Part shown: piece by piece, positions 44,260 through 52,648 of the stretch
Layout of the letters: the number at the start of each line of letters is the position of its first letter
Numbering within the stretch: the stretch's first letter is position 1
Notes under the pieces: generated by a model
The model's database searches: none
The model's input: only the letters and a program-made list of their open reading frames with translations
What the model was told of the DNA's origin: nothing
Assembly: GCF_900156735.1 (NCBI RefSeq)
Contig: NZ_FTOL01000001.1
Location: 1,116,001 to 1,180,000 of the forward strand
Reading direction: 5' to 3'
Length of the DNA: 64,000 nucleotides
Source of the DNA: Chryseobacterium ureilyticum
Lineage (GTDB): Bacteria > Bacteroidota > Bacteroidia > Flavobacteriales > Weeksellaceae
Made by a program: the position numbers and the translations under genes

Positions 44260-45759
44260 CTATTTTTTAATAATTTTAGTGAAAATTGTATTACTTTTTA
44301 ACATATAATTTCCAGACGGATATTCAGAAAGGTCGATACGGTTGTTTCCTCTATTTAAAGTCATATTTTTAATGATTTTACCTGTAATATCGTATAAATA
44401 AGCATTTTCATTGGTTGTAGATTCAATAGTAATCACTCCTGTAGTAGGATTTGGAAAGGCTGGAGTTTTCATTTGTTTTGATGTTTCTACTGTAGATAAA
44501 TTGGCATTACAACTCGCATTATAAGAATCTCCAGTAATAGTAAAACCTTTGTTAATTAATTGAGCTCTAGCCATAATAGCTTGTGTTGTAGAATAATTTA
44601 GTCCCACTGCATTTATATTTCCTCCTGTTATTGTTGACGTTGCCCATGTAGGATTATTGATGAGAGCAATCAGAAATTTATTATAATTGCTACATGATAA
44701 TCCCGAATCTTTAAATCCAAAAGAGATAAAATTTGCATCAAAATTTTGAAGCTGAATATTCCATGTAGAAATATCTTGGTCAAAATGGGAAGCACCATTA
44801 AACATATTAAAACCAGTGCTATTAATAACTTTACTCACATTCCAATTTCCTATGGGTTGATTGAATGCTACTGCATTTTCAAACATATATTCAAAAGATG
44901 TTGATTTACCGGTATTCCAATTATTAAGTGGTTGATTAAAGGATGTTGCATTAGAAAATGTATAACGAAAATTAGTAACATTGGTGGTATTCCATGAATT
45001 CAATGGTTGGTTGAAAGCCACAGCATCTTTAAACATAGCAGTGAATGTGTTTCCAGAAGCTGTATTCCATCCAGAAATATTTTGATTAAAAGCCGACGCA
45101 AAAGAGAACATGCCACTAAAATCTTTTACCTTCGCTGTATTCCAGGTTCCGATATTTTGATTAAACAAGGTTGCTCTGCCAAACATACCATTCATAGTAA
45201 TAATTGTGCTTGTATTCCAATTAGAAAATGAATTATTACCAATTAAAGATGAACAATTATAAAACATTTGTGATAAATTGTTTATTTGTGACAGATTAGG
45301 CGTATCTGTAGCAGTTACATTAAGATTAGGACAGCCTGCAAATCCCTGATTGAATTGCTGAAGCCAAGTAGTTTCTCCCCATTGACTGATCTCGACGAGT
45401 TCAGGATTGGCATTAGGATCAATATAATTTATACTCGCCCTAAACCCATAAAATAATCCGCTGCCATTTGATACTTTCAATCTGTAAGCTGCCTGAACCG
45501 GATTTGTATGCAGTGATGGACCAAAAGAAATGATTGTTGGAGTATTGCTATTAGAGGTGATAGAACTTAGGACTCCATGATGTTGAGGGTATCCTACTTC
45601 TTCCCAGCTGATAGTATAATCTGTTCCGGTACCACCAAACGATATCGAATTATCAATGGTTCCATTGATGTTAGGTTTCCACAATGTAATAAATTCACTT
45701 TGCGCATAAGAAATGAAAAATAGAAAAAAGAAAATGGTTACTAGTTGTTTTTTCTGCAT
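44260..45759 (-). CDS. BspA-like (DUF285) surface protein with T9SS sorting domain
   Basis: The 499-residue protein has a signal peptide (to about residue 20). Several BspA/DUF285 repeats of the type M-F-x-x-A-x-x-F-N-Q-x-I-x-x-W-N-T lie at about residues 165-340. A C-terminal type A T9SS sorting domain is present (PAFPNPTTGVITIE, then YDITGKIIKN, GNNRIDLSEYPSGNYMLK, ending TKIIKK). The sorting domain directs secretion through the outer membrane and cell-surface attachment. DUF285 proteins act as adhesins in related bacteria. A terminator follows at 44195-44233. Confidence 0.88.
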   Translation of the reverse strand: MQKKQLVTIFFFLFFISYAQSEFITLWKPNINGTIDNSISFGGTGTDYTISWEEVGYPQHHGVLSSITSNSNTPTIISFGPSLHTNPVQAAYRLKVSNGSGLFYGFRASINYIDPNANPELVEISQWGETTWLQQFNQGFAGCPNLNVTATDTPNLSQINNLSQMFYNCSSLIGNNSFSNWNTSTIITMNGMFGRATLFNQNIGTWNTAKVKDFSGMFSFASAFNQNISGWNTASGNTFTAMFKDAVAFNQPLNSWNTTNVTNFRYTFSNATSFNQPLNNWNTGKSTSFEYMFENAVAFNQPIGNWNVSKVINSTGFNMFNGASHFDQDISTWNIQLQNFDANFISFGFKDSGLSCSNYNKFLIALINNPTWATSTITGGNINAVGLNYSTTQAIMARAQLINKGFTITGDSYNASCNANLSTVETSKQMKTPAFPNPTTGVITIESTTNENAYLYDITGKIIKNMTLNRGNNRIDLSEYPSGNYMLKSNTIFTKIIKK

Positions 45760-45940
45760 AATTTGAAATAATAATTTAAAGGTTAAAATTTGGCTTGATA
45801 AGGTTGTAACTTCCCGGGGTTCTGTATCTTATCTCTATAACAAAGATATAGCTGCACAGCGACAGAACGTGTCGTATTATAATTTTAAGAGTATTTTTTT
45901 TAATTTTTTTTTCATGATATTTTAATCAATTACAAAAGAA

Positions 45941-45971
45941 ATCCACTGTTATTATAACAATAACAGTGGAT
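45941..45971 (-). terminator. Terminator after TonB receptor (46.0-48.4 kb)
   Basis: A perfect 13-bp stem (ATCCACTGTTATT / AATAACAGTGGAT) with a 5-base loop, 29 bases beyond the stop codon. Confidence 0.65.
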
Positions 45972-45999
45972 CAAATGTTTGCGTTTAAAATTCAGAATA

Positions 46000-48387
46000 T
46001 TAAATAGTTACCTTTACTCCGACTGAAATATTAATTCCAGGAAGCGGACTCAAAAATTTTAATTGTGAATTTTGAAGCCTTGCCTCTGAATTCAACAGAT
46101 TATTTCCTACTATATAATATTCCATTTCTCCAAAATTAAATACATTATCCTTGTATGAAACACGAGCGTTCAATAAAGAAAATGCAGGCATCGGAAGTTC
46201 AGGATTAATATTTTTTCCTAAGTATTTTTGCTTTAAATAATGGTCCAGAGCTACATTAATGCTTAGTTTTTGTAATGTTCCGGTAAGACTGAAACCAAAA
46301 CGGCTGGTAGGCATATTAGGCATATAATCCCCATCACTCCATTTTCTTATTGAGCTGTCGGCGGTGCTTATATTTCTTACAAGATCATAATAACCTCCTA
46401 TCTCCCACTTCCCTAGCTTATTCAAATCTGCTTTATAAGCTGCTTCTGCTTCCATTCCATTGATTTCGGTATCATCAGAACGCCATTCTTTTACCAAATA
46501 AATTTCTCTGGAAATTCCTGTATGAGCAAGGTAAATGTAGTTTTTATAGGTAGTATGATACCAATTGGCAGATAATCTGAGGTTTTTCAAATTGATTCCG
46601 CCACCAATTTCCAATGTTTTTGCGGTTTCTTTTTCTAGACTGTCATCTCCGTTTTCTTCTGTAAGTATGGCAAAGTGGTTGTTACCCGCATAAAGTTCAT
46701 TGACTTCCGGTGCTCTTTCAGAGTGATTATACTGTACTTTCAGAAATCCTTTTTTAAATATATTCCATTGACCTGCAGCATGAAACTGATTGAGCGTAAA
46801 ATCTCTATCACTCAATTGTCCACCAGATAAACCACGACTTCGGATGTATTTCTTGTCTGTATCATCAGCTCTTCGCTGAACATGATCGTTTCGGTATCCT
46901 AAGTCAAATTCAATGAATTTAAAATCAAGGTGTTGCATAGTGAATACTCCGATTTCACGGCTGATTGTATTGGGTAAATATCTTTGATTTCCTTCACCTT
47001 CCATATCTCTGTACTGAACTTCAAGCCCTGTGGTACCTGTAAGGAATTTTAATTTTTTTTGATTGATTTCCAAGCGTCCATTATGTTGATTAACGCTAAA
47101 CTCATTAGCCCGATGACGTTCAAGAAGTTCCGCATTTTTAGAAAATACTCCCATATAATTAAGTTTTATACTGGAAATTGGAAAGTTCTTGAATGTATAA
47201 CCTGTTTCAAGCATTGCTTTATGAGAAAGGCTTCTTATGTTGATAGGCAGATATTCAATCTTGGGTTGAGGAGCTCCATGAGAATGCCCCGGTATTTTGT
47301 AAATAGCATATCCAGGCACTCCAAAGTATGAATAAGAATTTTGATACGCTCCTCCTGCATAAAATGATTTTCCGATATAACTTGTACCTACATAAAATGA
47401 ATTACTTTCCGAGTGACTGTTAGGAATAGCTCCGTCTTTCGTCTCAACATAATCTTTGATGCTGTTTACTTCACTTCTGTAACGGTCTTTTATTGGATCT
47501 TGTCCGGAAATATATTTGTCATTTTTAGGATTAGGATAATATTTACCGTCTGAAGGATTATAATAGGTAGCACTGAAGGTATAAAGGTCCCCTTCCGAAA
47601 GACCATACTCTTCCATGTGATCCAATGCAAACTGACTGATGTACGGGAAAAGGCTGGTATTAAGGACATTTCTCGAGTCGACATCTATCTGGCAAAGCGA
47701 TTGTAAAATACTATTGAATCCAACTAATTGCGGATCAAAACATCTGCTGTCTTTAGATTTCCCCGGGATTCTGACGATTTCTTGTTTCTGATTGGCTGCT
47801 CCAACCGTCCATACCCAATTATTAGAAATGGTACCCTTAGCTGAAAATGCCTGCTTTTGTCCGCTATTACTTCCGCCTTCAAGAACTGCCCGAAGATTTA
47901 AATTTTTAGAGGGTAGCTGCTTGGGTACATAATCTGTTTCAATATCAATAGCTCCTCCAATAGCTTTTCCTCCAAATAAAACTGCAGCTGAGTTTTTGTA
48001 AATATTGATACTTTGTACACTGTTCATTTCTATATCAGTATTAAAATCAGGGCTTATACCTGAGAGATCATTGACTGACATTCCGTTTTCCAGAACTTTT
48101 ACTCTGTTTCCACTTAAGCTTCTGATCACCGGAGCTCCGGAATTAGGACCATAGCCGGAATTTTGAATTCCAGGAATTTTACTTAAAGTTTCCCCTAATG
48201 TATTAGACTGAATAAAATCCAGCGTTTTTCTGGAAACGTTGACTAGATTATGATTTAGTTTTCCTTTTACCTCTACAGATTCAATGTCTTTAACAGCTTT
48301 TTTTTCAGGGTTTACTTTTTGTGCCTTTAGAAGAGAAGGACAATACATAAGTGAACTCCCCATCAAAAAAAAGAAGGTCTTTTTCAT
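46000..48387 (-). CDS. TonB-dependent receptor, possible zinc/metal importer
   Basis: The protein is 795 residues from the ATG at 48387 (a second ATG two codons upstream). It has a signal peptide and a plug (about 35-160) with SNTLGETLSKIPGIQNSGYG, APVIRSLSGNRVKVLENG and AVLFGGKAIGGAIDIET. The barrel ends in a hydrophobic strand (INISVGVKVTI). An extracellular loop contains PGHSHGAPQP, a His-rich motif reminiscent of ZnuD-type zinc receptors. The promoter is covered by a long palindrome of the same family as two sites beside a Fur-family gene at 58 kb, supporting a zinc or other metal substrate under Zur-like control. The substrate is inference. Confidence 0.85.
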   Translation of the reverse strand: MKKTFFFLMGSSLMYCPSLLKAQKVNPEKKAVKDIESVEVKGKLNHNLVNVSRKTLDFIQSNTLGETLSKIPGIQNSGYGPNSGAPVIRSLSGNRVKVLENGMSVNDLSGISPDFNTDIEMNSVQSINIYKNSAAVLFGGKAIGGAIDIETDYVPKQLPSKNLNLRAVLEGGSNSGQKQAFSAKGTISNNWVWTVGAANQKQEIVRIPGKSKDSRCFDPQLVGFNSILQSLCQIDVDSRNVLNTSLFPYISQFALDHMEEYGLSEGDLYTFSATYYNPSDGKYYPNPKNDKYISGQDPIKDRYRSEVNSIKDYVETKDGAIPNSHSESNSFYVGTSYIGKSFYAGGAYQNSYSYFGVPGYAIYKIPGHSHGAPQPKIEYLPINIRSLSHKAMLETGYTFKNFPISSIKLNYMGVFSKNAELLERHRANEFSVNQHNGRLEINQKKLKFLTGTTGLEVQYRDMEGEGNQRYLPNTISREIGVFTMQHLDFKFIEFDLGYRNDHVQRRADDTDKKYIRSRGLSGGQLSDRDFTLNQFHAAGQWNIFKKGFLKVQYNHSERAPEVNELYAGNNHFAILTEENGDDSLEKETAKTLEIGGGINLKNLRLSANWYHTTYKNYIYLAHTGISREIYLVKEWRSDDTEINGMEAEAAYKADLNKLGKWEIGGYYDLVRNISTADSSIRKWSDGDYMPNMPTSRFGFSLTGTLQKLSINVALDHYLKQKYLGKNINPELPMPAFSLLNARVSYKDNVFNFGEMEYYIVGNNLLNSEARLQNSQLKFLSPLPGINISVGVKVTI

Positions 48388-48410
48388 GTGCATATACTTT
48401 AATTATTCAG

Positions 48411-48441
48411 CAAAACTAAATAATTAAATTCATTAATGCAA
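48411..48441 (-). promoter_or_regulatory. Promoter of TonB receptor, TTG-N20-TAGTTTTG
   Basis: On the minus strand a -33 TTG (48441-48439) and a perfect TAnnTTTG box (48418-48411) are 20 bases apart, ending 24 bases before the start codon. The -33 element lies inside the palindromic operator. Confidence 0.6.
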
Positions 48442-48462
48442 TAGAGTTGCATTAATGAATTT
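48426..48462. promoter_or_regulatory. Candidate Zur-like operator, 37-bp palindrome
   Basis: Two 16-base arms (48426-48441 and 48447-48462), fully complementary, surround TAGAG. The core TTAATGCAA-N5-TTGCATTAA matches the two sites next to the Fur-family gene at 58.0-58.1 kb. It covers the -33 element of the TonB receptor promoter, so binding should repress. Confidence 0.65.
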
Positions 48463-48544
48463 TAAGACAAGTATTCTTATCGAGGCGATTTAGAAGTAAG
48501 GTGTTAATTTACTGTTATATACCGACTTTTTTATTTTTCCAATT

Positions 48545-48573
48545 AAAAAGCATCCAAGTTAGGATGCTTTTCT
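48545..48573 (-). terminator. Terminator after ferritin-like genes
   Basis: Arms AAAAGCATCC and GGATGCTTTT around a 6-base loop, with A/T runs on both sides, 53 bases beyond the ferritin-like stop codon. Confidence 0.75.
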
Positions 48574-48625
48574 TATCAAATCTATATTTCCTTTTAAGGA
48601 TAATATTTGCTATCATTCAAAATTA

Positions 48626-49444
48626 TTATACAATAAATAATGATGCAATAGTCTGTGCATCGCTTCCTGTTAAAATTTCATCATAGGCTGCCGATCCTGC
48701 TGCTGCTCCGAATGCGTTTCCTGTATTATAACCTGCCTGATTCACATTATCTTCACCTGCGTAAACAGGATTGGTTGCTGAAGGCATATTTCCTCCATCG
48801 GCAAGCTCAATCCAGCCTTTATTGGCTCTCATTCTTCTTACTTGTGAAGCATGTCTTGCTTCCACAGAATGAATCTGTAATGCTGCCTGAAGGACAACTT
48901 TATTCGACATAACGTTTCCAGCCTGTCCTTTGTAAGCTCTTACCTCGGTATCTTCAAAAGCCTGGGATAGGATAAGAAATTGATTGTAATCGGTAAATGG
49001 GGAAAAGTTACCGTTCGCAGTAAAATCAAAAGTGGGTTTGTTGCCAGGGGTTACCCCCAGAGAAGTAAGTGTGCTTTTCAGAAAACTAACATGAGCAGAT
49101 TCATGTTTGGAGATTTGCATAAAAACAGGTCTGTCTGTATTGGGAATTAATCCAGATGTTGATAATCCTTTGGCATAGTATTCATCTTCGAGGTATTCAA
49201 GTACTAAAGCTAGTTGTAAGGCATCTGTTAAAGTACTTTTAAGGACCATTCCTGTGGTTTTTTGTGTATTTACTGTTTCTGCTTTTGCGGGTGTAGTCAT
49301 TAAAGCTCCTAACCCTAGAGGAACAGCTGCTACGGCTGTTTTTTTTCCAAATAAGGATATATTGGTAATGGTTTCTAATCTTGATGCTTCCGTTGTGAAA
49401 AATTTATCATGAGAAAGCTTATCTAATATCTTAAGAATATTCAT
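48626..49444 (-). CDS. Ferritin-like domain protein (first)
   Basis: The 272-residue protein starts with about 55 residues containing a hydrophobic segment (AVAAVPLGLGALMTTPAKA), then a ferritin-like four-helix domain. Candidate ligands are seen in LEYLEDEYYAKGL, SKHESAHVSFLK, FEDTEVRAYKGQA and HSVEARHASQVRRM. It resembles the Ferritin_2/dessication-associated (PCC13-62-like) group rather than iron-storage ferritin. The 25-base gap to the second ferritin-like gene suggests co-transcription, and both lie near a fasciclin gene and an ECF sigma factor, pointing to an envelope-stress or desiccation response. Confidence 0.8.
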   Translation of the reverse strand: MNILKILDKLSHDKFFTTEASRLETITNISLFGKKTAVAAVPLGLGALMTTPAKAETVNTQKTTGMVLKSTLTDALQLALVLEYLEDEYYAKGLSTSGLIPNTDRPVFMQISKHESAHVSFLKSTLTSLGVTPGNKPTFDFTANGNFSPFTDYNQFLILSQAFEDTEVRAYKGQAGNVMSNKVVLQAALQIHSVEARHASQVRRMRANKGWIELADGGNMPSATNPVYAGEDNVNQAGYNTGNAFGAAAGSAAYDEILTGSDAQTIASLFIV

Positions 49445-49469
49445 AATATAAGTTTTTGAAGGTGAATGA

Positions 49470-50183
49470 TTAATTAATACCTCTTTCTTTCCATGTAAAG
49501 CGGGTTTTTATAAATCCTCCTGCTGCCATTACGATATCCTTTGGCTCTTTAGCAAGGTCCAGACCATTCGCATCTATCACATCATCTCCGGAAAAGTCAG
49601 TGGAGCCTGGATTGATGAGATTTCTTATAGCAGAAGCATGTCTTGCCTCCACAGAAACTATTTTTCCTGCAATGACGAGATAAGCTGGATTGGTAATATA
49701 TTTTCCGGCACCATTATAAGCTGCCACACCGGTATCTTCCAGTGCTTTTGCTGTGGCGAGTACAGAATTTCTGTCATTAAAGTTTACATTAGGATACTGA
49801 AAATCAAGTTTAGGAAGTACATTTTGAGTAGCACCTGTGATTGCAGCTTTGAAAAAGTCTCTGTGAATAACTTCATGATGATAAAGGTCTGTGAAAACCT
49901 CTTTTTCAATACTTGAAATTCCGGTGTAGAAATTATTGACCACTTTAGTATAGAAGTCTGCTTCCAGTTGCTCAAGAGCGTAGGCATAATTTAAAACTCC
50001 TACATCTCCTGTTCCTAAATCAAAGATTTGACCGTCGTTTATCATCTGAAAATCATCATCATCATTACAGCCAATCATAGTGAGCCCTGCGATTGCCAGT
50101 CCTACACCACTCAGTTTTAAAAAGTTTCTTCTGCTTGTATCAAGAGTTGCCCCCTGATTAGAAACATGAATCGTTTTTTTCAT
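49470..50183 (-). CDS. Ferritin-like domain protein (second), Tat/lipoprotein signal
   Basis: The 237-residue protein has a twin-arginine-type signal with lipobox (SRRNFLKLSGVGLAIAG, then TMIGC) and the same four-helix ferritin-like domain as its neighbour: ALEQLEADFYTKVV, HHEVIHRDFFKAAI, LEDTGVAAYNGAG and VSVEARHASAIRNL. It is exported folded, presumably with metal loaded, and anchored to a membrane. The two proteins are clear paralogues of the same family and are in one transcript with the other ferritin-like gene. Confidence 0.82.
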   Translation of the reverse strand: MKKTIHVSNQGATLDTSRRNFLKLSGVGLAIAGLTMIGCNDDDDFQMINDGQIFDLGTGDVGVLNYAYALEQLEADFYTKVVNNFYTGISSIEKEVFTDLYHHEVIHRDFFKAAITGATQNVLPKLDFQYPNVNFNDRNSVLATAKALEDTGVAAYNGAGKYITNPAYLVIAGKIVSVEARHASAIRNLINPGSTDFSGDDVIDANGLDLAKEPKDIVMAAGGFIKTRFTWKERGIN

Positions 50184-50261
50184 AATATTAATTTTTTAAA
50201 GTGTTTGATAAATGATAAAAGAAAAACAGCACACTGAAAATATGCTGTTTTAAGTACTTTA

Positions 50262-50831
50262 CTATGGCATCAGAACAGTATCAATTACATGAATAACCCC
50301 GTTGGACTGATTCACATCTGCAATGGTCACCTTAGCATTGTTTCCTTTTGCATCTTTTATATAAAGATCTTTTCCTTTTGTCCAGAAAGTAAGATCTTCA
50401 CCCTGTACTGTTTTCATCATACTCTTTCCGTTTCCAGCTTTTACAGCAGCCCAGATTTCTTTAGCATTATATCTTCCGGGTAGAACATGATAGGTTAATA
50501 TACTTGTGAGCATTGCTTTGTTTTCTGGCTTTACCAGATTTTCTACAGTACCTTTAGGTAGCTTTGCAAAGGCAGCATCAGTAGGTGCCAATACTGTAAA
50601 AGGTCCTTTTCCTTCCAAAGTTTCTACAAGCCCCGCTGCTTTTACGGCGGCAACAAGTGTTTTATGATCCTTGGAGTTTACAGCATTTTCAATAATATTT
50701 TTTGAAGGATACATAGGAGCTCCTCCTACCATAACTGTTTTTTCTTTCATCACCTGTGCAGTTACCTTCCCACTGAATGCAAATGATAATGCTACCATTG
50801 CTAAAACTGTGATTTTTGACCGTGTGTTCAT
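50262..50831 (-). CDS. Fasciclin (FAS1) domain protein
   Basis: The protein is 189 residues from the ATG at 50831, which begins the signal peptide (NTRSKITVLAMVALSFAFSG). One FAS1 domain follows, with the H1 motif KGPFTVLAPTDAAFAKLP, the YH motif SILTYHVLPGRY, and the H2 motif NGVIHVIDTVLMP at the very C terminus. FAS1 proteins mediate adhesion or carbohydrate binding outside the cell. It lies upstream of the two ferritin-like genes on the same strand and divergent from an ECF sigma gene, which may control it. Confidence 0.9.
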   Translation of the reverse strand: MNTRSKITVLAMVALSFAFSGKVTAQVMKEKTVMVGGAPMYPSKNIIENAVNSKDHKTLVAAVKAAGLVETLEGKGPFTVLAPTDAAFAKLPKGTVENLVKPENKAMLTSILTYHVLPGRYNAKEIWAAVKAGNGKSMMKTVQGEDLTFWTKGKDLYIKDAKGNNAKVTIADVNQSNGVIHVIDTVLMP

Positions 50832-51151
50832 TGTAATGTTTTTTAATGAGTTATTATTAATTTGTGTTCTTAATGTCATTTACGAGTTTGGTTTTATTTT
50901 AGATTGAAAAAAGATGAAATGTTTTTTAATAATCAGATAATCAGTTGTTTAATTTGTTGTTAGGTTTAGAATCAAGACAAATAGAGTTCTTACAGAATCT
51001 TTTCCGGTTGGTTTGAAATCGTCATCGAAAATATGTCCAAATAGAGGTTCTTAATTTTGAAATGTTCTTTTTGATATTAGCCTTTTTATATTTTTTAAAT
51101 ATTCTACTAATATCATTTATGAAATAAAAGATTATTAAGATTTTGTTTGAT
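50832..51151. other. Divergent promoter region, fasciclin and ECF sigma genes
   Basis: No gene. The region is AT-rich and separates the divergent fasciclin and sigma-factor genes. A promoter match for the sigma gene lies at its right edge (51147-51175). No clear box for the fasciclin gene was found, which would fit an ECF-type promoter. Confidence 0.4.
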
Positions 51152-51175
51152 ATGTTTATTATTTCATTACATTTG
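51147..51175 (+). promoter_or_regulatory. Promoter-like TTG-N18-TACATTTG over the ECF sigma start
   Basis: TTG (51147-51149) and a perfect TAnnTTTG box (51168-51175) are 18 bases apart. If used, transcription would begin near 51180, downstream of every usual start codon of the sigma gene. Confidence 0.35.
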
Positions 51176-51742
51176 AATAGAAAAATAAAAATTATCAAAA
51201 CAACCTATTCTGAAGAAGAACTTATCGTTTTATTAAAAGAAAAAAACGAAAATGGGTTTCATTATCTGTATGACCACTATTCTGGTGCGCTGTACGGAAT
51301 TGTTCTTCGTATTGTTCAGTCTAAGGAATATACTGAAGAAGTTATTCAGGATGTTTTTGTTAAAATTTGGAATTCAATTCATCAATATGATGCCACTAAA
51401 GGAAGGTTTTACACTTGGATAATTAATATTGCAAGAAATACTGCAATAGATTATTTAAAGTCCAAAGGATTCCAGAATGAGCTTAAAAACCAACCTCTCC
51501 CCGATTTCGTATATAATACTGCAGAGCTTTCAACAGACAATAATTCAGCTGATTATATTGGATTTAACAATGTGCTTGAAAGTTTAGAGGTTGATAAACA
51601 GGAACTTATTAATCTCTCTTATTATCAGGGATATACTCAACATGAAATATCCGAAAAATTAAAAATACCGCTTGGAACGGTAAAGACAAAAATGCGGAAT
51701 GCATTAATGAAATTAAAGGATTTGTTAAAAGATTATCAATAA
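51152..51742 (+). CDS. ECF-type RNA polymerase sigma factor
   Basis: The protein is up to 196 residues. Sigma region 2 is FHYLYDHYSGALYGIVLRIV...EEVIQDVFVKIWNSI, then GRFYTWIINIARNTAIDYLK. Region 4 is QELINLSYYQGYTQHEISEKL followed by IPLGTVKTKMRNALMKLK. The ATG at 51152 is the only ATG; TTG codons at 51143 and 51173 are alternatives, and conserved sequence begins only around the Lys-Thr-Thr-Tyr at 51197. The anti-sigma gene follows 1 base after the stop, so the pair is translationally close-coupled. Confidence 0.88.
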   Translation: MFIISLHLNRKIKIIKTTYSEEELIVLLKEKNENGFHYLYDHYSGALYGIVLRIVQSKEYTEEVIQDVFVKIWNSIHQYDATKGRFYTWIINIARNTAIDYLKSKGFQNELKNQPLPDFVYNTAELSTDNNSADYIGFNNVLESLEVDKQELINLSYYQGYTQHEISEKLKIPLGTVKTKMRNALMKLKDLLKDYQ

Positions 51743-51743
51743 A

Positions 51744-52559
51744 TTGAACACTAAAGAATACATATCATCCGGAATTATAGAATCTTATATTCTAGGTCAT
51801 GCTTCTCCTGAGGAAGCAGGAATTTTGGAGTGTGTGATGAAAAATAATGCTGAAGTAAAAGAAGCTTTTGAAGAAGCACAGAAAACGTTGGAAGATCTTG
51901 CTACGGCACAAGCTATAACACCTCCAAGTGATTTGAAAGCTAAAATCTGGAATAAAATCCAGAAAGAGCAATCTTCTGAAGAAGGAATTCATGTGGGTTC
52001 TATAGAAGAAGCTCCGGTTATGAAACCACTGGAAGTAAATGTCGAAATTAAAAGGAACAATAACTGGAAAACATTAGGCATTGCTGCTTCTGTTTTATTT
52101 CTAGTGAGTATTGCAGGAAATCTGTTTTGGCTTAATAAACAAACTGAAAATCAGAAAGAAATTGCACAAATGAATTCTGAGAAGAAATCTCAGGATGTAG
52201 CAATGCAGAAAATGAATCAAAAAATGGCTATGTTTTCCAATCCTGATATGCAAATGGTAATGCTAAAAGGAGTTGAAAAGCATCAGGATGCTAAAGCAAT
52301 GGTATTCTGGGATAAAAAGACAAAAGAAGTTTACCTTAATGCAGAAAATCTTCCTAAGGCTCCGGAAGGCATGCAGTATCAGCTTTGGGCAATTGCAGAC
52401 GGAAAACCGGTAAATGCCGGAATGTATTCAGAAAATAAAGACAGTTTAGTTGCTTTAGCCAGTATTTCAAAAGCGCAGGCTTTTGCGATTACCCTTGAAA
52501 AAGAAGGCGGAAGTTCTGTTCCTACGATGGAGAATATGTTTGTAATGGGAGAAATCTAA
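51744..52559 (+). CDS. Anti-sigma factor, RskA-like
   Basis: The 271-residue protein (TTG start) has an N-terminal zinc-finger-like anti-sigma helix bundle (SSGIIESYILGHASPEEAGILE), a single membrane helix (about residues 110-128), and a C-terminal RskA domain (KAMVFWDKKTKEVYLNAENLP, then YQLWAIADGKPVNAGMYS). It should hold the preceding sigma factor at the membrane until a periplasmic signal releases it. The downstream hairpin closes the two-gene operon. Confidence 0.88.
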   Translation: MNTKEYISSGIIESYILGHASPEEAGILECVMKNNAEVKEAFEEAQKTLEDLATAQAITPPSDLKAKIWNKIQKEQSSEEGIHVGSIEEAPVMKPLEVNVEIKRNNNWKTLGIAASVLFLVSIAGNLFWLNKQTENQKEIAQMNSEKKSQDVAMQKMNQKMAMFSNPDMQMVMLKGVEKHQDAKAMVFWDKKTKEVYLNAENLPKAPEGMQYQLWAIADGKPVNAGMYSENKDSLVALASISKAQAFAITLEKEGGSSVPTMENMFVMGEI

Positions 52560-52607
52560 ACTATAGACTTAGATATGTTTATTTCTGTTTTCAAAATAAT
52601 ATAAATC

Positions 52608-52634
52608 AAAAAGCATCCAATTGGATGCTTTTTA
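52608..52634. terminator. Bidirectional terminator between anti-sigma and metE genes
   Basis: Perfect 11-bp arms AAAAAGCATCC and GGATGCTTTTT with an AATT loop, lying between converging genes. Confidence 0.85.
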
Positions 52635-52648
52635 TATATTGAAAATAA

